Source: Colimorpha_A sp045593985
GTDB lineage: Bacteria; Bacillota; Clostridia; Oscillospirales; CAG-272
Length of the DNA stretch: 6,444 nt
Assembly (NCBI GenBank): GCA_045593985.1
Contig: JAZNXR010000085.1
Span: 1-6,444, forward strand
Reading direction: 5' to 3'
Part shown: in pieces, positions 1 to 6,198 of the stretch
Position numbering within the stretch: the stretch's first letter is position 1
Layout: each line of letters starts with the position of its first letter
Program-made: the position numbers and the translations under genes
Notes under the pieces: model-generated
Database searches by the model: none
What the model saw: the letters and a program-made list of their open reading frames with translations, nothing else
What the model was told of the DNA's origin: nothing

Positions 1-324
1 TCACAGAACGACATGGCTACGATCCGACTTAACACCGGCATCGCTTAAGCCGTAGTTAGAGCTAGAACATTAATTAATTAGGTCGCCCGCAAACAGGGCA
101 TCAAGCGTTCTTGGATCGGTATTAGATTTTTTGAGCGCAATGTTAAGCGCTGTATGCTGCATCTCACTCTCAGCGAGCTCCCACGTTTTTTGCCCAAAAC
201 GGTCGCTTTCATCGTGAAAGTCAAAATATTTTCCAAGAGGCCCTTCGTGTTCCTTGCTGCCGACAACCGATGCATGTCCAATAATACTAGGACATTTTCT
301 CAGACGAATTATTCCTTTTCGCAT
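1..324 (-). pseudogene. spoVAD: Stage V sporulation protein AD, 5' part, disrupted
   Basis: SpoVAD is a thiolase-fold protein of the SpoVA complex that binds dipicolinic acid and helps load it into the forespore; the family is about 335-340 residues long. From an ATG at 324 the product begins MRKGIIRL and carries family signatures: PSIIGHASVVG (residues 13-23), EGPLGKYFD (about 28-36), FGQKTWELAES (about 43-53) and LFAGDLIN (about 77-84). The start is set by GGAG seven to eight bases upstream; the longer reading from 387 only adds untranslatable leader. The next residue should be Gln (family AGDLLNQ), but the codon at 72-70 is TAA, one C-to-T change from CAA. Family-like sequence continues past the stop (CSSSNYGLSDAGV), then becomes unrecognisable in frame and meets a second stop, TGA, at 3-1. 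Bases 1-28 still resemble the expected GLYGACST coding segment, but only if small indels are allowed. The identification is firm. Whether this is true decay or sequence error at a contig end cannot be decided here. Confidence 0.8.
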
Positions 325-348
325 ATTATTTCTCCAGAGGTTTTTTAA

Positions 349-377
349 TAATATTTCCGAAAAAGACGCTAATATGC
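349..377 (-). promoter_or_regulatory. Possible sigma-G-type promoter of spoVAD
   Basis: On the minus strand GCATA (377-373) fits the forespore sigma-G -35 pattern GHATR. It is followed after 17 bases by AATATTA (355-349), which matches the -10 pattern CATNHTA at all but the first base. Transcription would start near 342, about 18 bases before the ATG at 324. In Bacillus the spoVA operon is known to be sigma-G dependent, so the match is biologically sensible. The region is AT-rich and chance matches are likely, so this is tentative. Confidence 0.3.
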
Positions 378-406
378 AAAAAAACAAGGACCGAAGTCCT
401 TGTTTT
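378..406 (-). terminator. Intrinsic terminator of the GH109-like gene
   Basis: Read on the minus strand, the stem AAGGAC/GTCCTT closes on a TTCG tetraloop, extends through flanking A-T pairs to 11 bp, and runs into seven T's (complement of A378-A384). It lies 13 bases after the stop codon of the gene ending at 420 and insulates that gene from spoVAD. On the plus strand the hairpin is followed by an interrupted T tract (GTTTTGATTTTG), so weak activity in that direction is possible. Confidence 0.92.
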
Positions 407-419
407 GATTTTGATTAAA

Positions 420-1616
420 TTAAAGAACCCACTTGCCTCTTGTGAAGTCTGGAACTGCGACGGGAGCAGAGCCGTTTGCGATAGACTGCTCGGAAAGAGT
501 TGTTATCGACATCCATGTTGCAGCGTCGTATACGTTGACAGGCATTTCCTTGCCTTCGCGCAGACAGTCGAAGAAGGTGTTGAACTCAAGCCAGTCCATC
601 CCGTCGTGTCCGCCCTGAACGCCCTCTGCGAGGTACTTCTTCCATACAGGATGATCGTATTCTTCCTCGTATTCCTTTGCGTTGCCGTTACAGTCAGCTC
701 TCCAAGCCCACTCACGGTCGATATCTTCTTGTCTGTCAAGGAATACCGAGTCGGTGCATTCCTCGTACAAGCCCTTGGTTCCGCGAACGGTAAATCCACG
801 GCTGTAATAGCGGGGAAGAGTGGTGTCAAGAGTGAGAACGATAGTCTCGCCGTGAGCACACTTAAGAACAGTCGTAACGATGTCACCCTGCTGGAAGGTT
901 GCGTTCATAAGTGCGGTATCGTCGCTCTTTTTGTCTGCGATATACTGTTTAAGTCCAGCCGCCTTCGAGGAGGTAGAGGTGAGGGATATGATTCTGTTGC
1001 CGTTATTGATCTTAAGTACCTTTGCGATCGGTCCGAGCTCGTGAGTCGGATAGTTCTCGCAGTTACGGCTCAAGTAGTTACGGAGACGGTAGTGACGGTC
1101 GTCGTTACCGAATGCTACCTCGTGACGGAGGTCGTGAGCGTAACAACCGGAGCAGTGAACGACCTCGCCGAGAAGTCCCTGCTCAACCATATTGAGAGTC
1201 ATCATCTCGCGTCTGCCGAAGCAGCAGTTCTCGAGGAACATGAAGGGAACGCCTGTCTGCTCCTGTGTTTCAACGAGCTTCCAGCAGTCCTTAAGCGAGT
1301 ATGCACCGCCAACCTCAAGTGCGGTGGGCTTGCCTGCTTTCATGGCATAAACAGCGGGATCGATATGCGCTTCCCAAGCTGTAAGAACGAGAACAACGTC
1401 GACGTTTTCATCGTCGATAAGCTGCTTGTAGTCAGTATATGTAGCGGGGCGAACTCCGCACTTATCTATAACTGCCTTGGCGCCTCTTTCAATTCTGTCC
1501 TCATAAAGGTCGCAAACTGCTGTGACAGTTACGTCATGGCAATGAAGAACAACGCTCGTAAGAAGACTGTAACCTCTGTTACCGAGACCGATTACACCTG
1601 CACGAATATTTTGCAT
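420..1616 (-). CDS. Gfo/Idh/MocA-fold protein, GH109-like NAD-dependent glycosidase
   Basis: A 398-residue cytoplasmic protein with no signal peptide. Residues 1-125 form a Rossmann domain with the dinucleotide-binding motif GLGNRG (10-15); the rest is the alpha/beta domain of the family. The EKP motif, whose Lys serves hydride transfer in sugar dehydrogenases, is replaced by EVG (101-103). Instead it has GH109 (alpha-N-acetylgalactosaminidase) hallmarks: LENCCFG (128-134), YAHDLR (159-164), RLRN (177-180), NYPTHELGP (188-196), PRYYSRG (268-274), GGHDGMD (335-341) and a C-terminal VPDFTRG. From memory, the sugar-contacting Glu, Tyr, Arg, Tyr, His and Tyr of the characterised Elizabethkingia enzyme correspond to E129, Y159, R177, Y189, H192 and Y271, with matching internal spacing. 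GH109 enzymes cleave by transient NAD-dependent oxidation at C3, elimination and re-reduction. The start is fixed by GGAGG (1629-1625) eight bases before the ATG. The divergent AraC-type regulator suggests inducible sugar metabolism. The exact substrate is not deducible, and an oxidoreductase role is a weaker alternative. Confidence 0.85.
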   Translation of the reverse strand: MQNIRAGVIGLGNRGYSLLTSVVLHCHDVTVTAVCDLYEDRIERGAKAVIDKCGVRPATYTDYKQLIDDENVDVVLVLTAWEAHIDPAVYAMKAGKPTALEVGGAYSLKDCWKLVETQEQTGVPFMFLENCCFGRREMMTLNMVEQGLLGEVVHCSGCYAHDLRHEVAFGNDDRHYRLRNYLSRNCENYPTHELGPIAKVLKINNGNRIISLTSTSSKAAGLKQYIADKKSDDTALMNATFQQGDIVTTVLKCAHGETIVLTLDTTLPRYYSRGFTVRGTKGLYEECTDSVFLDRQEDIDREWAWRADCNGNAKEYEEEYDHPVWKKYLAEGVQGGHDGMDWLEFNTFFDCLREGKEMPVNVYDAATWMSITTLSEQSIANGSAPVAVPDFTRGKWVL

Positions 1617-1665
1617 TGTTTTTTCCTCCGAAAGTATTTACAAATTTTAAAATATATGCTAAAAC

Positions 1666-1735
1666 TATAATACAATATCTATTTTAAAATGTAAATGTAA
1701 TTTAAGACACAAAAAGTATAAATTCGGACACGGAG
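1666..1735 (+). promoter_or_regulatory. Upstream region of the AraC-type gene, weak promoter candidates
   Basis: Two -10-like boxes face the regulator gene: TATAAT at 1666-1671, which overlaps the -10 of the divergent gene almost completely, and TATAAA at 1717-1722. Neither has a good -35 at the correct distance, which would fit a weak or activator-dependent promoter. GGAG (1732-1735) stands five bases before the ATG at 1741 and supports that start. Confidence 0.35.
1667..1695 (-). promoter_or_regulatory. Sigma-A promoter of the GH109-like gene
   Basis: On the minus strand TTTACA (1695-1690) and TATTAT (1672-1667) are separated by 17 bases, each matching the consensus at five of six positions. 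Transcription would begin near 1660, giving a leader of about 44 bases that ends with GGAGG at 1629-1625. A 10-bp palindrome ATTTTAAAAT (1681-1690) lies in the spacer and overlaps the last -35 base; a second identical copy at 1644-1653 lies just inside the transcript. Confidence 0.7.
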
Positions 1736-1740
1736 ACACT

Positions 1741-2577
1741 ATGGAATATCAATTTATACCAGTTAAACGCCTTATAAATATCGACGGATTTGTGTCATGC
1801 TTCGAAAGATGCATGGACGATCATTACGTGTTCGCCGGTGAAATGCATGATTTTTGGGAGGTCATGTACGTTGAAGAAGGGCGCATTTGCGTCAGTGCTG
1901 ACGAAAACGTACTAAACCTTAACGAAAACGACATCATTTTTCACAAGCCAATGGAGCTTCATAAATTCAATACAGAGGGGAAGGGAAAGATATTTGTTAT
2001 ATCCTTCGCTCTATCCGGAACGCTGAAAAAGAAGCTTGAAAACAGCTCGATGACTCTGTCTGAACGTCAGAAAAGTATGATTTTGAACATAATTATGCTT
2101 CTTCGTGAAACCTCTAACTCCGCAGATGATAGCTATATCGAATATCAAAATATTCTTGACACGGATCCTCTTATTTGTCAGCAGGTAGCTTCGCTCTGCG
2201 AAAACCTTTTTATATCACTGAGCAAGGATAAAACTCCGATAATTGATCATCCGAGAAGCTTCGAGACGGAAATGTTTCGCAGTGCAGTGCTTTTAATGGA
2301 AGAAAATATTTACGATTGGATAAGCGCCGATTATATTGCAAAGAAGTTAAACGTAAGCGTGTCATATCTCAAAAAGATATTCTCAAAGTATGCCGGTCTT
2401 GGAATCCATAAATACTTTTTGATGTCAAAGATGACGCTTGCATGCCGACTACTGCGTCGCGGAATGAGCGTTTGCGAAGTATCCGAAAAGCTTTCATTCA
2501 GCAGTCACAATTATTTTACGACTGTATTCAAGCGTGAAACAGGCTGGCTGCCTTCAGAGTTTGCAAAAAACAAATAA
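1741..2577 (+). CDS. AraC/XylS-family transcriptional regulator
   Basis: A 278-residue regulator with the standard two-part layout. Residues about 25-90 are a cupin-type ligand-binding domain: HDFWEVMYVEEG (36-47) and a second strand pair around FHKPMELHKF (67-76), typical of sugar-sensing AraC proteins. A helical linker (about 105-165) joins it to the DNA-binding domain. The C-terminal 100 residues hold two helix-turn-helix units: the first at about 194-219 (ISADYIAKKLNVSVSYLKK then IFSKY), the second at about 242-274 with the family signature SFSSHNYFTTVFKRETGWLPSEF split across it. The gene diverges from the GH109-like gene, sharing 124 bases, so the simplest inference is that it senses a related sugar and controls that promoter. 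No ligand can be named. The length is normal and I see nothing broken. The stop codon lies inside the terminator hairpin shared with the next, convergent gene. Confidence 0.93.
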   Translation: MEYQFIPVKRLINIDGFVSCFERCMDDHYVFAGEMHDFWEVMYVEEGRICVSADENVLNLNENDIIFHKPMELHKFNTEGKGKIFVISFALSGTLKKKLENSSMTLSERQKSMILNIIMLLRETSNSADDSYIEYQNILDTDPLICQQVASLCENLFISLSKDKTPIIDHPRSFETEMFRSAVLLMEENIYDWISADYIAKKLNVSVSYLKKIFSKYAGLGIHKYFLMSKMTLACRLLRRGMSVCEVSEKLSFSSHNYFTTVFKRETGWLPSEFAKNK

Positions 2578-2600
2578 CAGCCGATGTCGGCTGTTATTTG
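2571..2600. terminator. Bidirectional terminator between convergent genes
   Basis: A palindrome with perfect 14-base arms (2571-2584 and 2587-2600) around a TG centre. The GC-rich core AACAGCCG/CGGCTGTT forms the hairpin with an ATGT loop. The araC-type stop (2575-2577) and the stop of the small minus-strand gene (2596-2594) both lie in the arms. On the minus strand the hairpin runs into ATTTGTTTTTT, a good T tract; on the plus strand the tail is shorter (ATTTGGACTTT). It therefore probably works best for the minus-strand gene. Confidence 0.8.
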
Positions 2601-2797
2601 GACTTTAATCTGTCGAATAAGCTTTTTATGCGGCTTTTCTTTTCCTCTCGCAAATCAGGGCGAAGCTTGAAGCTGACCTCAATAACATCGCACTCTTTTA
2701 CATCAGGGAGGTAGGAAAGCGGGATATTATATGCGTTTTCGTTTTCATCAATACATATTGCATAACCTGTTTCAATGCGGTCTACTGTAATAATAAT
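2594..2797 (-). CDS. Small DUF3006-type protein, start codon abnormal
   Basis: This frame encodes about 67 residues beginning with three Ile codons, then TVDRIETGYAIC, NIPLSYLPDV, DVIEVSF and a charged helical tail ending SLFDRLKSK. The pattern (VDRIE, a short beta-rich middle with NIPLS-LP, a DVIEV strand and a Glu/Lys-rich C-terminus) matches the DUF3006 family of small Firmicute proteins, whose function is unknown to me. No ATG, GTG or TTG occurs in frame before the conserved part; an in-frame TGA lies at 2803-2801. Either translation starts at the first ATT (2797), nine bases after a good GGGAG, or an extra T has shifted an original ATG-AGA start (2804) out of frame. The gene has a consensus promoter and a terminator, and its body reads cleanly, so it appears real or only very recently broken. 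It stands alone between convergent and divergent neighbours, so context gives no function. Confidence 0.65.
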   Translation of the reverse strand: MIITVDRIETGYAICIDENENAYNIPLSYLPDVKECDVIEVSFKLRPDLREEKKSRIKSLFDRLKSK

Positions 2798-2806
2798 ATC
2801 TCATCA

Positions 2807-2813
2807 CTCCCTT
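2807..2813 (-). promoter_or_regulatory. Ribosome binding site of the DUF3006-type gene
   Basis: AAGGGAG on the minus strand. It is nine bases from the ATT at 2797, a normal distance, but only two bases from the ATG at 2804, which is too close for efficient initiation and opens a reading frame of only ten codons. The site overlaps the first two bases of the ligA -35 box on the other strand. Confidence 0.6.
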
Positions 2814-2840
2814 GAAAAACATCAAATATTATGTTATAAT
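2812..2840 (+). promoter_or_regulatory. Sigma-A promoter of ligA-obg
   Basis: TTGAAA (2812-2817) and a perfect TATAAT (2835-2840) are 17 bases apart, with the extended -10 dinucleotide TG at 2832-2833. Transcription should begin near 2847, giving a leader of about 47 bases before the ligA ATG. Its -10 box abuts that of the divergent promoter. Confidence 0.85.
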
Positions 2841-2842
2841 AT

Positions 2843-2871
2843 ATTATATCAACCTTTTGTTTAATTGTCAA
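2843..2871 (-). promoter_or_regulatory. Consensus sigma-A promoter of the DUF3006-type gene
   Basis: On the minus strand a perfect TTGACA (2871-2866) and a perfect TATAAT (2848-2843) are 17 bases apart, with TG of an extended -10 in place one base upstream. This is as close to ideal as a vegetative promoter gets. Transcription should begin near 2836, about 23 bases before the AAGGGAG ribosome binding site. Confidence 0.88.
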
Positions 2872-2893
2872 GAATTGTTAGGCGGTAACTTAA

Positions 2894-4858
2894 ATGTCAA
2901 ATATCAAAACTGAAATTGATGAATTAAGAAAAAAGCTTGAATATCATTCGTATAAATATTACGTCGAGGACGCCCCCGAAATATCGGACTTTGAGTACGA
3001 CGCTATTTTCCGCCGTCTTCAGGACCTTGAAAACGAGCATCCTGAATTTGACGATCCGAATTCTCCGACAAAGCGTGTTGGCGGGATTGCTCTCGATAAA
3101 TTTGAGAAGGTAACTCATACGGTTCCTCTTGGAAGCTTGTCTGATGTGTTTTCCTTTGACGAGCTTAATTCATTTTTGTCTGATAAGGAGGATGATGAAT
3201 TCTCCGTTGAAGCGAAGATCGACGGTCTTTCGGTTGCCCTTCGATATGAAAACGGGAATCTCGTTCGTGGCGCTACAAGAGGTAACGGACTTGTCGGCGA
3301 GGACGTCACTGCTAATATAAGAACGATACGCAGTATTCCTCTTACTATTCCTTATAAGGGAGTACTTGAAGTGCGAGGAGAGGTGTATCTGCCGCGCGCG
3401 AATTTTGAAAAGCTTAATAAGAGGAGAGAAGAAAAGGGCGAGACTCTTTTTGCCAATCCGCGTAACGCTGCCGCAGGATCACTTCGTCAGCTTGATTCCA
3501 AGATAGCTGCTGAGCGTGGACTTGACATTTTCATATTCAATCTTCAGTATTGCGATAAGACATTCACTTCTCACGACGAATCACTTGATTTTCTACGCGA
3601 GCTTGGCTTTAAGATTATTCCACTAATAAAAACGATTAAGGGAAGCGCCGCTATTTGCGATATGATAAAGCATATAGGCGAGCTTCGCGATGAGCTTGCT
3701 TATGACATTGACGGTGCGGTTGTTAAGGAAAATCTTCTTTCACGCCGTGACGAGCTTGGTGAAACATCGAGTACGCCAAAATGGGCAGTTGCTTATAAGT
3801 ATCCACCCGAAAAAAAGCTAACAAAGCTTACTGATATCGTAATTCAGGTCGGAAGAACAGGAGCATTAACACCTAATGCCGTTCTCTCTCCCGTGCGCCT
3901 TGCAGGTACGACTGTCAGCCGCGCAACACTTCATAATATCGACTTCATAACTGAGAAGGATATCAGAATTGGTGACAGTGTTTACGTCCAGAAGGCGGGC
4001 GATATAATTCCCGAGGTTGTTTCTGTCGAAAAGAAGGATAGAAATGGCTCGGAGATCGCATACGAAATGCCAAAATTCTGTCCCTCGTGCGGCGAGCCTG
4101 TTTCACGAGATCCCGACGAGGCGGTAGTTCGCTGTACGAACGTGAGCTGTCCTGCGCAGATAGTCAGAACGATTTCTTATTTTGCTTCGCGTCCGGCTAT
4201 GAATATTGACGGTCTCGGCGAGGCGGTTGTGTCTCTGCTTATTGATAACGGACTGATCAAGAATGTAGCGGATATTTATTATCTCGATCCAAATGACGTA
4301 TCTAAGCTTGATAGAATGGGTGAGAAGTCAGCGGAGAATCTTATTTCGGCAATTAATGGGTCTAAGACTCGCGGTGCCGATCGTCTTCTTTCTGCATTCG
4401 GAATCAGGCAGGTAGGCGAAAAGGCAGCCAAGAATATCATAAATGCCTATCCCGACATCGATATGCTCTTTGATCTGAACGAGGAGCAGCTGTCGGAGGT
4501 TGACGACATAGGGTTGATAACTGCGAGAAGCATAGTTGATTTCTTCTCACATCCCGACACGAGAATTCTTGTCGACCGCTTGAAGGCGGCGGGCGTTGTT
4601 ACTGTCAAGGAAAAGTCGCTTAAAGGTAATAAGCTTGAGGGAATGACTTTCGTGCTTACCGGCACACTCCCGACCATGTCGCGTTCGGATGCATCTGCTC
4701 TTATTGAAGAAAATGGCGGGAAAACATCCTCGTCTGTGTCAAAGAAAACGACATACGTCGTTGCAGGCGCAGAAGCAGGCTCAAAGCTTACTAAAGCAGA
4801 ATCGCTCGGTATTACGGTTATTGATGAGGAAGGATTACTAAGGCTCATAAACGAGTGA
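2894..4858 (+). CDS. ligA: NAD+-dependent DNA ligase LigA
   Basis: This enzyme seals nicks in duplex DNA during replication and repair, using NAD+ as the adenylate donor. The 654 residues cover the full family length and domain order. Domain Ia (1-70) has the NMN-binding YYVEDAPEISDFEYD (22-36). The adenylation domain (about 71-312) has the catalytic Lys in KIDG (K108), TRGNGLVGEDVT (128-139), EVRGEV (159-164), NPRNAAAGSLRQLD (188-201) and DGAVVK (273-278). The OB fold follows (about 313-395, QVGRTGALTP at 318-327), then a Cys4 zinc site (C396, C399, C414, C419), a helix-hairpin-helix domain (about 430-570) and a C-terminal BRCT domain (about 578-654). All active-site features are intact. The ATG is preceded at eight bases by AGGCGG, a slightly weak ribosome binding site. 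It is the first gene of a two-gene operon with obg and has its own strong promoter. Confidence 0.98.
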   Translation: MSNIKTEIDELRKKLEYHSYKYYVEDAPEISDFEYDAIFRRLQDLENEHPEFDDPNSPTKRVGGIALDKFEKVTHTVPLGSLSDVFSFDELNSFLSDKEDDEFSVEAKIDGLSVALRYENGNLVRGATRGNGLVGEDVTANIRTIRSIPLTIPYKGVLEVRGEVYLPRANFEKLNKRREEKGETLFANPRNAAAGSLRQLDSKIAAERGLDIFIFNLQYCDKTFTSHDESLDFLRELGFKIIPLIKTIKGSAAICDMIKHIGELRDELAYDIDGAVVKENLLSRRDELGETSSTPKWAVAYKYPPEKKLTKLTDIVIQVGRTGALTPNAVLSPVRLAGTTVSRATLHNIDFITEKDIRIGDSVYVQKAGDIIPEVVSVEKKDRNGSEIAYEMPKFCPSCGEPVSRDPDEAVVRCTNVSCPAQIVRTISYFASRPAMNIDGLGEAVVSLLIDNGLIKNVADIYYLDPNDVSKLDRMGEKSAENLISAINGSKTRGADRLLSAFGIRQVGEKAAKNIINAYPDIDMLFDLNEEQLSEVDDIGLITARSIVDFFSHPDTRILVDRLKAAGVVTVKEKSLKGNKLEGMTFVLTGTLPTMSRSDASALIEENGGKTSSSVSKKTTYVVAGAEAGSKLTKAESLGITVIDEEGLLRLINE

Positions 4859-4863
4859 GGTGA
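4857..4863 (+). promoter_or_regulatory. obg ribosome binding site overlapping the ligA stop
   Basis: GAGGTGA fully complements the 16S 3' end and starts within the ligA TGA stop (4856-4858). It lies six bases before TTG at 4870, which selects that codon as the obg start and suggests translational coupling between the two genes. Confidence 0.8.
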
Positions 4864-4869
4864 ATATAG

Positions 4870-6144
4870 TTGATTACAGATTATGTACGAGTTTATGTGA
4901 AGGCTGGAAACGGCGGTAACGGCGCCGTAAGCTTTCATAGAGAAAAATATGTTTCTCACGGTGGCCCCGACGGCGGTGACGGCGGGCGTGGCGGCAATAT
5001 TATTCTTCGCATCGAGAACGGAGACAATACGCTTTTAAAATATAAATATCGCCACAAATTCATTGCAGAAAACGGTGGTAATGGAATGACCGGTAAGCTC
5101 CATGGAGCTGACGGCGAGGATATTATTCTTCCTGTTCCGCCCGGAACTGTCGTAAAGGACGCCGAAAGCGGAAGAATTATAGTCGATATGTCCGATCGCG
5201 AGGATTTTATCCTATGTAAAGGCGGCAAGGGCGGTTGGGGAAACAGACATTTTGCTACCCCGACAAGACAAATTCCGCGTTTTGCTAAAAGCGGTCTTAA
5301 AGGTGAGGAGAAAGAGGTTATTTTCGAATTGAAGATGCTCGCAGACGTTGCTCTTATCGGACTGCCGAGCGTCGGAAAGTCCTCGCTTCTTGCTAAAATC
5401 AGTGCAGCAACCCCCAAAATAGCAGATTACGATTTCACAACGCTGTCACCCAATCTTGGAGTTGTCAAGGTTGACGGTGGCAAGGGCTTCGTCTGCGCCG
5501 ATATCCCGGGGCTTATAGAAGGCGCGTCTGAAGGGAAGGGGCTTGGCCATAGCTTCCTTCGCCATATAGACAGATGCCGTGTGATGCTTCATCTTGTTAA
5601 TATTGACGCTGATTGTGATCGAGATCCCCGTGAGGACATCGAGCTTATAAATCGTGAACTTGAGCAGTACAACCCTGAGCTTTCAACGCGTCCTCAAATT
5701 ATTGTTGCGAATAAGTACGATTCGTCTCTTGCCGAATATAATGAACACGTGAGTGATCTTGAAGCTTACTGCAAGGAGAAGGGGCTTACCTTGTTCTTTG
5801 TTTCGGCATTGACGGGCGAGAACGTCAAGGAGCTGATAAATTACGTAGCAAGGATGCTGAATGATCTTCCTCCGCTCACAATATTTGAGCCTGATTTCAT
5901 TGAGGAAGTCGAAAACGACGAATTTGATGAGCTTGAGATCTATAAGGACGGTAAGGTTTTCGTTTGCGAGTCGGAATGGCTCTGGCGTCTTGTCGGCCGA
6001 GTTAACTTTGAGGACAGAGATTCTCTTAATTATTTTCAGAGAATGCTTCGTGTTAACGGGGTGATTGAAAAACTCGAGGAAGCCGGAGTAACTGACGGTG
6101 ACACGGTTCGTATGTATGACTTTGAATTTGATTTTGTAAAATAG
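4870..6144 (+). CDS. obg: Obg family GTPase, with C-terminal OCT domain
   Basis: Obg (CgtA/ObgE) is an essential cytoplasmic GTPase that binds the large ribosomal subunit late in assembly and links growth to nucleotide state and, in Bacillus, to sporulation and stress signalling. The 424-residue product shows the complete Firmicute architecture. The glycine-rich Obg fold spans 1-157 (KAGNGGNGAVSF, GGPDGGDGGRGG, GGKGGWGN). The G domain follows: G1 GLPSVGKSS (164-172), switch I DFTTLSPNLG (188-197), G3 DIPGLIEGA (211-219), G4 NKYD (281-284) and G5 SALTG (312-316). A C-terminal OCT domain covers about 345-424. G4 is NKYD rather than the commoner NKMD, a harmless variant. Translation starts at TTG: residues ITDYVRVYVKAG align with the usual family N-terminus, and the ribosome binding site is correctly placed. 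The gene is 11 bases downstream of ligA and presumably co-transcribed with it. Confidence 0.98.
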   Translation: MITDYVRVYVKAGNGGNGAVSFHREKYVSHGGPDGGDGGRGGNIILRIENGDNTLLKYKYRHKFIAENGGNGMTGKLHGADGEDIILPVPPGTVVKDAESGRIIVDMSDREDFILCKGGKGGWGNRHFATPTRQIPRFAKSGLKGEEKEVIFELKMLADVALIGLPSVGKSSLLAKISAATPKIADYDFTTLSPNLGVVKVDGGKGFVCADIPGLIEGASEGKGLGHSFLRHIDRCRVMLHLVNIDADCDRDPREDIELINRELEQYNPELSTRPQIIVANKYDSSLAEYNEHVSDLEAYCKEKGLTLFFVSALTGENVKELINYVARMLNDLPPLTIFEPDFIEEVENDEFDELEIYKDGKVFVCESEWLWRLVGRVNFEDRDSLNYFQRMLRVNGVIEKLEEAGVTDGDTVRMYDFEFDFVK

Positions 6145-6198
6145 TAAATCCTTAATACCAAAAAATGTTAACTATGTGTAAACATAGAGGCAAAATGC

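Noticed and set aside
70..387. Longer spoVAD reading starting at 387
   Set aside because: The additional residues are encoded by the upstream terminator and promoter-like region, have no ribosome binding site, and do not match the family N-terminus; the ATG at 324 does.
405..1670. A 421-codon open frame on the plus strand, antisense to the GH109-like gene
   Set aside because: It has no family-like motifs and no ribosome binding site, and its composition (Val- and Ser-rich, irregular) is that of a reverse-strand reading. The minus-strand frame carries clear conserved motifs, a GGAGG site, a promoter and a terminator.
2772..2804. Ten-codon ORF starting at ATG 2804 on the minus strand, as a leader peptide
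   Set aside because: Its ribosome binding site is only two bases away and its sequence (MRYYYYSRPH) looks like a frame-shifted reading of the DUF3006 start; there is no attenuator structure between it and the gene.
4956..5417. Minus-strand open frame inside obg rich in Pro and Leu
   Set aside because: It is the complement of the glycine-rich Obg repeats (GGC/GGT codons give Pro-rich reverse reading) and has no start signals.
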